Source: G963668605 sp963668605 (GTDB taxonomy: Bacteria > Acidobacteriota > Terriglobia > Bryobacterales > Bryobacteraceae). Taken from it: a DNA stretch of 64,000 nucleotides. The position numbers and the translations under genes were made by a program. The stretch covers positions 7,006,001-7,070,000 of the forward strand of contig OY764903.1 in assembly GCA_963668605.1 (NCBI GenBank), in the 5' to 3' direction. Below are positions 59,532-64,000 of the stretch, in pieces. The notes below the pieces were generated by a model. It was not told the origin of the DNA, made no database searches, and saw only the letters and a list, made by a program, of their open reading frames with translations. Numbering within the stretch: the first letter of the stretch is position 1; the number at the start of each line of letters is the position of its first letter.

Positions 59532-59847
59532 TCAAAGCAAGCTTAGCTGGCCACGCTGCACAACACAAGGGGACAGGGTCTACCGGTCGGTAAACGCCGT
59601 TGCGACCGTTTACGATGTTCCACATGGACGCGTAGTCGCCATCTCGGACTTGTGCCGAGCGTGGTCCAGATACGGCCTTCGAGGAAGTTGGCTGGATTAG
59701 GAACGATAAGTCGGCAAGTGTTCCTCTATCGAACCCGGGAATACGTGAGCGAGCTTCTGAAACCGAGTGCCCAGCGTGCGGATATCTCTTGTTGATTTCG
59801 GAGCCGATCGCTTCCAACTGCCGTCCAGATTCGTGTCTGTTCGTGGC
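59532..59847. other. Intergenic region holding a UPF0182 3'-end fragment
   Basis: About 315 bases upstream of the propeller gene. It contains an inverted pair GTAAACG (59590-59596) and CGTTTAC (59607-59613), possibly an operator, and the 73-bp fragment 59754-59826. An antisense open frame at 59434-59817 only exists because of this fragment. Confidence 0.6.
59754..59826 (-). pseudogene. Fragment of UPF0182 gene 3' end (direct repeat, left copy)
   Basis: A gapless 73-bp match with 58 identical positions to 61460-61532, which is the end of the UPF0182 gene plus 28 bases after its stop. In the minus frame it still encodes GRQLEAIGSEINKR, compared with GRELEAIGSEINRK in the intact gene, but the stop codon has been lost. 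Sequence beyond the fragment does not match, and the broken toxin gene ends at 59848. The two copies flank a 1.6-kb island. Confidence 0.75.
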
Positions 59848-60258
59848 TTACAACAGGCTGATAAGGGACGACCAGTTCGTTGGCCCCAGTAGCCCGAGCG
59901 GCAAACTCCGAACCCGTGTAGCGCGTTCGCTCACTGTAATCGCAACCCCGGAACTCAACTCGGCATCATAGCGCGTCAGAGCGGCCTCAACCACCTCTGC
60001 CACACCACGCGCCCGGAGGTTTTGCCAGCGCAGCAGAATCACCGAGGGGTGCGCCGCCTGGCTTCTGGCGAGCGCTTCATGAAAGTCTTTATCAAGCGTG
60101 ACGCAGGCCCGGTCGTCTGCCGCCGCTCTTGCCAGAATCTCCAGATCCGTTGCATCGCTCATCGCGATTTCGCGCACATGCACGGCGTCCCAACCGCGCT
60201 TCCGAAGCAACTCTGCCGCCCCGAAAGGAAGTCCCTGATCCAGAAGAACCTATTTCAT
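59848..60258 (-). pseudogene. DUF5615 PIN-like toxin gene interrupted by TAG at codon 3
   Basis: The frame encodes a protein of the DUF5615 PIN-like family, a putative RNase toxin of DUF433/DUF5615 pairs: LLDQGLPFGAAELLRKRGWDAVHVREIAMSDATDLEILARAAADDRACVTLDKDFHEALARS. The expected start is ATG 60258, which overlaps the DUF433 stop (ATGA); it is followed by AAA and then TAG (60250-60252), where homologues have a hydrophobic residue. Residue 7 (Asp of LLDQGL) is a conserved acidic position, so restarting at TTG codon 17 would lose it; only a rare CTG at codon 6 would keep it. Probably inactive, or a sequencing error. Confidence 0.8.
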
Positions 60259-60497
60259 GCCGCGTGAATGTGGAAATCGATGCTGCCGTCCAGGCTGCTC
60301 GCCGCAAACTGCAACGCCTGCCGCAGATCCTCAGGCTCCAGATCCGGATACTCCTTGAGCAATTCGCCGCGATCGTCATACTCCGCCAGCAACTCAACCA
60401 CGCGCCGCACGGTAATCCTCATTCCGCGAATACACGGCTGCCCGCCCATCTTCTCGGGTTCAACGGAAATCCTGTCAAACGGCGCCTTCAGCGTCAT
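60255..60497 (-). CDS. DUF433 antitoxin-like protein
   Basis: An 80-residue protein of the DUF433 family: FDRISVEPEKMGGQPCIRGMRITVRRVVELLAEYDDRGELLKEYPDLEPEDLRQALQFAASSLDG. This helix-turn-helix-like family is coupled to DUF5615 toxins. It lies directly upstream of, and overlaps by 4 nt, the interrupted toxin frame; as usual the antitoxin gene is first. If the toxin is dead this antitoxin may be an orphan. Confidence 0.85.
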   Translation of the reverse strand: MTLKAPFDRISVEPEKMGGQPCIRGMRITVRRVVELLAEYDDRGELLKEYPDLEPEDLRQALQFAASSLDGSIDFHIHAA

Positions 60498-60557
60498 ATC
60501 CAGAGTGTATCGCGTCCCTCAATCACGCAATCAACCAATTCACACGGATTACCTGTC

Positions 60558-60608
60558 GAAGGCCGTCAAGAATTTCCTTACCGGCTCTGGGAATTCTTGA
60601 CGGCCTTC
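60558..60608. repeat. Perfect 17-bp inverted repeat between PAS and DUF433 genes
   Basis: GAAGGCCGTCAAGAATT (60558-60574) and AATTCTTGACGGCCTTC (60592-60608) form a perfect stem with a 17-nt loop. It begins 10 nt after the end of the PAS gene. Without a T-tract it may be a rho-type terminator, an attenuator before DUF433, or a mobile palindrome. Confidence 0.6.
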
Positions 60609-60617
60609 CAACATCGG

Positions 60618-61220
60618 CTAACCTTCCACAAATCTTGGATAGATCAAGTTCATACAGACGGCGCAAATGCCGTGGCTGATTAGTTCGGGAGGTTCTTCCA
60701 GGTATATGGGAACCCAATCCCACACAGCCGTCTGTCCTACTCGGCAAGTCCTTCTACAGTGGCAACACATTGTAACAATGCCTTGCTCATCTTCATACAG
60801 CATCCCATTCGGGGAGCACACTTTTCGGTCCTGATCCTCATGTGGCCGTTCCACGGTAATTGAGTTCACTACGACGACCCCGTCACCTTCCGGGTCCGGG
60901 TAGGACACCATTCGGAAGGCGCGATAGACGGTCGGGCTGGAACACTCGTAGGAGTGTGACCAAATTTCCCGTTTAGACAACGCCTTCCGATAGTTCTCCT
61001 CGAAAAACTGCTTTAGCGGCAGGGGAATGACATCCATCAACGATCGACCCACTTGACTGTCACGCTCCAACCCCCGGCCGCCGTTTTCCGCTGCAAACCG
61101 ATTCCATGCTTCATTGCAGTAGACAATGCGGAGATCCCGGTCCAGCACGTAAATCACCGCTGCGTTATTCTCCAGGTTCTTCTTCAGCAGGCTGGCGCTG
61201 TTTGGGAAATTAGGCTGCAT
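60618..61220 (-). CDS. PAS-domain protein with cysteine-rich C-terminal tail
   Basis: A 200-residue protein with a PAS domain at about 20-130 (NAAVIYVLDRDLRIVYCNEAWNRFAAENGG, ESSPTVYRAFRMVSYPDPEGDGVVVVNSIT) and a tail with TMCCHCRRTCRVG and SHGICAVCMNLIYP. The HGICxxC segment is known as a C-terminal motif in PAS and response-regulator signalling proteins. Seven cysteines in the tail could bind a metal or sense redox state. No output domain is present. ATG 61220 is used; a GTG at 61253 would add 11 residues. Confidence 0.75.
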   Translation of the reverse strand: MQPNFPNSASLLKKNLENNAAVIYVLDRDLRIVYCNEAWNRFAAENGGRGLERDSQVGRSLMDVIPLPLKQFFEENYRKALSKREIWSHSYECSSPTVYRAFRMVSYPDPEGDGVVVVNSITVERPHEDQDRKVCSPNGMLYEDEQGIVTMCCHCRRTCRVGQTAVWDWVPIYLEEPPELISHGICAVCMNLIYPRFVEG

Positions 61221-61277
61221 ACTCGTTTCTTCACTGACACCGCAGTCAAGCACGCAATGGCGCCTCCTGTACCAGAA

Positions 61278-61455
61278 GCTGGTGTAGTGCGTCCGAAATT
61301 GCGGTGTTTATAGCTGAGCCTGAAACCGCTCCCTGACGGTCGCGGCTCGGTTAAACGCCGTAAGCACGCGAGTGGGTTGCCGAGCCGCGACCGTCAGGGA
61401 GCGGTTTCCCGACCCCGCGAAATATTCCACATTCTGCGTGACGCACTACACTAGC
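61278..61455. mobile_element. MITE-like element with nested inverted repeats
   Basis: The 178-bp block ends in 16-bp inverted repeats (GCTGGTGTAGTGCGTC at 61278-61293; its complement at 61440-61455, 15 of 16 positions). Inside, 61322-61350 and 61380-61408 are perfect 29-bp inverted arms around a 29-nt loop. There is no coding frame. It lies 3' of the UPF0182 gene and immediately beside the right 73-bp repeat. No target-site duplication could be confirmed. Probably a non-autonomous mobile or REP-like element. Confidence 0.6.
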
Positions 61456-61459
61456 GGGC

Positions 61460-61532
61460 CTTCCGAAACCGAGTGCTCAGCGTGATTCTACTTCCGGTTG
61501 ATCTCGGAGCCGATCGCCTCTAACTCTCGTCC
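61460..61532 (-). repeat. 73-bp direct repeat, right copy (3' end of UPF0182 gene)
   Basis: Spans the last 15 codons and stop of the UPF0182 gene and 28 bases after it; matches 59754-59826 at 58 of 73 positions without gaps. Same orientation as the left copy, so the region between behaves like an island between direct repeats. Confidence 0.75.
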
Positions 61533-64000
61533 GGCCTCGGCCCACTTACCTTGGGCCATCAGGTCGCGGTAGCGCTGGAATCTGCCGCGTAGGGCTTCGA
61601 GGCGCTTCTCGCTTTCCGCTGAAGGTGCTGGCGCCGCCGCCGGTGGCTGGCCCGGGATTGCGGCGGTCTTCACGGCCGGCGTAGCCTGGCGCATACCTCC
61701 CAGTTGCGCTATGCCTTCCTCATAAGTATCCGTGTAAATCAGCGTGTTGCCCATCGCTATCGCAACTTTCTTGAGTTGGGGCATGCGCGCTTCGCTGGCC
61801 TGGATGTAGAGCGGTTCCACGTATAGGATCGTATTCTCGATCGGGAGCACGAGCATCTGGCCGCGCAAGACCTGGGAGCCTTGCTGATTCCAGAGCGAGA
61901 GATCTTTCGAGATCATCTGATCCTGGTTGATGCGGGCTTCGATCTGCATCGGGCCGAAGATCAGGGCCTGTTTGGAAAGTTGCAGGAACACGATCTGGCC
62001 GAGGTTCGGCCCATCGCAGCGCGCCACCATCATGCCGATCAGGTTGTCCTTGTTGCGCGGGGTGAACGGGAGCATCAACAGGAACTCCGGTTTGTCCGCA
62101 TCGGGCAGTGTCGCGACCACATAGGTCGGCGTTAGCATTTCCGGTTTGCCGGCCTGCCCGGAGATATTCTTGGCGATGTCCCAGAGATCCTCCTTGTTGT
62201 AGAAAGCTTCGGGATCGCGCATATGGAAGGTGCGATAGATCTCCGCCTGGGCGCGGAAGATCACTTCGGGATAGCGCGCGTGTTCGCGCAGGTCGGCGGG
62301 CATCGCTTCAGCCGGTTTCAGAAGCGCCGGAAACAGCCTGGCATAGGCGCGGATAATCGGGTCGTCGGGCGCAAAGATGTACAGGTTGACCTTGCCGTCG
62401 TAGGCGTCGATAGTAGCTTTCACCGAGTTGCGCACATAGTTAAAGCTGCCCAGGCCCTTCAGGTCGATCGTGCGCGAGTAGGGATGCTGGGTCGAAGTTG
62501 TATACCCATCCAGCATCCAGACCAGGCGGCCTTCTTTGGTCAGCACAAGGTACGGATCCGGATCCCAGGTGATAAAGCCGGCTAGCGCACCCACGCGTTC
62601 CACCACTTTGCGCCGGATCATCATGCGGCTGTCGCCGGAGAGCAGGTTGGTCAGCAGGATATTCCAGTCGCCTTCGGCCACCGCGGCGGCCAGGCGCATG
62701 GGCAGCGAAGCGACCGGGAATCCGCCTTGTCCGTCGTATTTGCTGTGCACGTTTTCCGAACCGGACGGATAGTTGAATTCGGCCTGCCCCGTGCCGACAA
62801 AAATCGGCTCGTGGTTTACTTCGCCGTAATAGAGTTCGGGACGCGTGATCTGGAGACCGGGCACTTCGACCTTCGCCGGCGCATCCTTGATCAGCAGCGA
62901 AGGGAGCCCATCGGGAGTGATGCGGCTCGCCTCGGCCATCACGATGCCATAGCCGTGCGTGTAGATGAAGTGCGGGTTGATCCAGCGCGTGCGCGCGTCG
63001 GGCAGTTGGCGAATGTCGAGTTCGCGTGGCGTGAGCAGCACCTGGCGCAACTGGCCGTTGATCGTATAGCGGTCGACGTCGCTGTCCGCGAAAACGTAGT
63101 AGGGGCGCAGCGCCTGAATCTGCGTGACGGTATCGTGGAAGGCGCGCCAGTCCCACAGGCGCACGTTGTCGAGCAGCGCCTTGTGCTTGGACGTATCGAT
63201 GCGCGCTTCCATGGTCGCCGGAAATTCGATCTCTTTTACGTCGTGATCCAAGCCGTAGGCCGCGCGTGTGGCCTGAATGTGGCGCTGGATGTACGGGCGC
63301 TGGATCGAGATCTCGTTGGGCCGCACGTAGAGCGAATTCACCATTTTGGGAATCAGGCTCTGCAGCGCGAATGCGGCTGGAACGATCAGGACGAATTTCC
63401 AGCGCCCCATCGCGACCAGCACGGCGGCGAGCACGCATGCCGCTACTGCCAGCCAGATCAGCGGCAAGCCGACCGTCTCATTGACGTAATCCACGCCGAC
63501 CAGGAAGACATGCTCGTTCAGGAGCATGTCGAAGCGGTCCAGATAACATTGGGCGGCGAGCACGAGCAGAAACAGCGCCGCCGCTCCGCGAAAGAAGTGC
63601 GCTTCCAGACCGCCGCTGAGCCCTAGTTCGGCGATCGAGACTTCGCCCTGCCGCTGCCACTGTGCAATGTTGCCGCGCAGTTGGTACGCGCGTGTCGTGA
63701 CCCAGAAGATCAGTCCGCTGAGCAACGCCAGCGTTAGGACCACGCGGAGCAGCATGGCATAGAACGGGAGATCGAAAAAGTAGAACGAGAGCGCGTGCCC
63801 GAAAACCGGATCGCGCCATGCGTCGCCTCCGGAAACTCCGCGGCCCCCGAAGAAACGCACCACGGTCCAACTCTCGATGAGTGCCGATGCGACGAGGAAT
63901 CCCAGGACCAGAGCGCCGAGCAGACTCCAGCCGGAGGCGCGTCCGGAGCCGCTGAATTTCACTCCGCGCATGTGAGCCAGCCAGAACAGGACGGCGGCCA
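61488..64000 (-). CDS. UPF0182 family membrane protein, partial (5' end off window)
   Basis: At least 837 codons of a large membrane protein of the UPF0182 family; the frame stays open to the right edge (preceding residues AAVLFWLAH), so N-terminal membrane helices are missing. Visible: several helices (GWSLLGALVLGFLVASALIES, AMLLRVVLTLALLSGLIFWVT, FFRGAAALFLLVLAAQCYL, LPLIWLAVAACVLAAVLVAMG), then a long soluble domain with YVRPNEISIQRPYIQRHIQATRAAYGL, ARTRWINPHFIYTHGYGIVMAE, EPIFVGTGQAEFNYPSG. C-terminal tail is Ala/Pro-rich and ends LEAIGSEINRK. Function of the family unknown. Confidence 0.9.
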   Translation of the reverse strand, partial: AAVLFWLAHMRGVKFSGSGRASGWSLLGALVLGFLVASALIESWTVVRFFGGRGVSGGDAWRDPVFGHALSFYFFDLPFYAMLLRVVLTLALLSGLIFWVTTRAYQLRGNIAQWQRQGEVSIAELGLSGGLEAHFFRGAAALFLLVLAAQCYLDRFDMLLNEHVFLVGVDYVNETVGLPLIWLAVAACVLAAVLVAMGRWKFVLIVPAAFALQSLIPKMVNSLYVRPNEISIQRPYIQRHIQATRAAYGLDHDVKEIEFPATMEARIDTSKHKALLDNVRLWDWRAFHDTVTQIQALRPYYVFADSDVDRYTINGQLRQVLLTPRELDIRQLPDARTRWINPHFIYTHGYGIVMAEASRITPDGLPSLLIKDAPAKVEVPGLQITRPELYYGEVNHEPIFVGTGQAEFNYPSGSENVHSKYDGQGGFPVASLPMRLAAAVAEGDWNILLTNLLSGDSRMMIRRKVVERVGALAGFITWDPDPYLVLTKEGRLVWMLDGYTTSTQHPYSRTIDLKGLGSFNYVRNSVKATIDAYDGKVNLYIFAPDDPIIRAYARLFPALLKPAEAMPADLREHARYPEVIFRAQAEIYRTFHMRDPEAFYNKEDLWDIAKNISGQAGKPEMLTPTYVVATLPDADKPEFLLMLPFTPRNKDNLIGMMVARCDGPNLGQIVFLQLSKQALIFGPMQIEARINQDQMISKDLSLWNQQGSQVLRGQMLVLPIENTILYVEPLYIQASEARMPQLKKVAIAMGNTLIYTDTYEEGIAQLGGMRQATPAVKTAAIPGQPPAAAPAPSAESEKRLEALRGRFQRYRDLMAQGKWAEAGRELEAIGSEINRK

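Noticed and set aside
59434..59817. 127-residue minus-strand frame starting MEAIGSEINKR
   Set aside because: Its first residues are the decayed UPF0182 3' fragment and the rest is antisense of a leader region; treated as a pseudogene fragment.

Overview
The window looks like chromosome of an Acidobacteriota bacterium, most likely the Bryobacterales/Solibacter lineage. This is inferred from gene families: three secreted beta-propeller proteins ending in the Solibacter-type C-terminal domain (TIGR03437), a VWFA-related acidobacterial protein, a very large Oar-like TonB-dependent receptor next to a membrane-anchored regulator, several Tat-exported enzymes with an ERRDFLK leader, and GC-rich coding sequence in which long antisense frames are common. 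No rRNA, tRNA, CRISPR array, integrase or transposase was recognised.

Left part (1-13.5 kb): housekeeping operons on the minus strand (DUF1844 - PhnP-like hydrolase - ribF, cut by the left edge; dciA-like - gatC - gatA; a GH-like secreted protein coupled to tsaB), a patatin/BamA-type protein, a manganese-type superoxide dismutase, and maf translationally coupled to a GH127 beta-L-arabinofuranosidase. A non-coding array of three 78-bp tandem repeats bounded by an inverted arm lies at 9.8-10.06 kb. 13.5-28 kb holds secreted or signalling functions: a beta-propeller phosphoesterase, a Tat-exported DUF362 protein, an alpha/beta hydrolase, a coupled operon of oxidoreductase, aminotransferase and amidase, an FHA-GAF-SpoIIE phosphatase preceded by an RsbRD-like protein, a glycine-zipper lipoprotein and a VWA protein.

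28-35.7 kb is a sugar-acid/central carbon block: an MFS carrier of the organic-anion type divergent from gnd (6-phosphogluconate dehydrogenase), a PfkB (KDG-like) kinase, a KdsC-like phosphatase, an ACT/DUF5612 protein and a SIS-fold phosphosugar isomerase, then a 45-residue membrane protein, rph and rdgB. 35.7-50.2 kb carries a DUF481 outer-membrane protein, a Fur-family regulator, a sulfatase, the TonB receptor/regulator pair, an incomplete Tad set (cpaB-tadB-tadC), rlmH, accD, fabH and a SprT-like metalloprotein.

Right part (50.2-64 kb) is more accessory: an MFS carrier, three TIGR03437 propeller proteins with a secreted cupin among them, and then a small island. The island carries a PAS protein with a cysteine-rich tail and a DUF433/DUF5615 antitoxin-toxin-like pair whose toxin frame has a stop at codon 3. 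It lies between two 73-bp direct repeats that are the 3' end of the flanking UPF0182 gene (58/73 identical, no gaps), and contains a 178-bp MITE-like element with nested inverted repeats. No clear new multi-gene system is proven; the island, the 78-bp array and the operator-like sites are the strongest leads.
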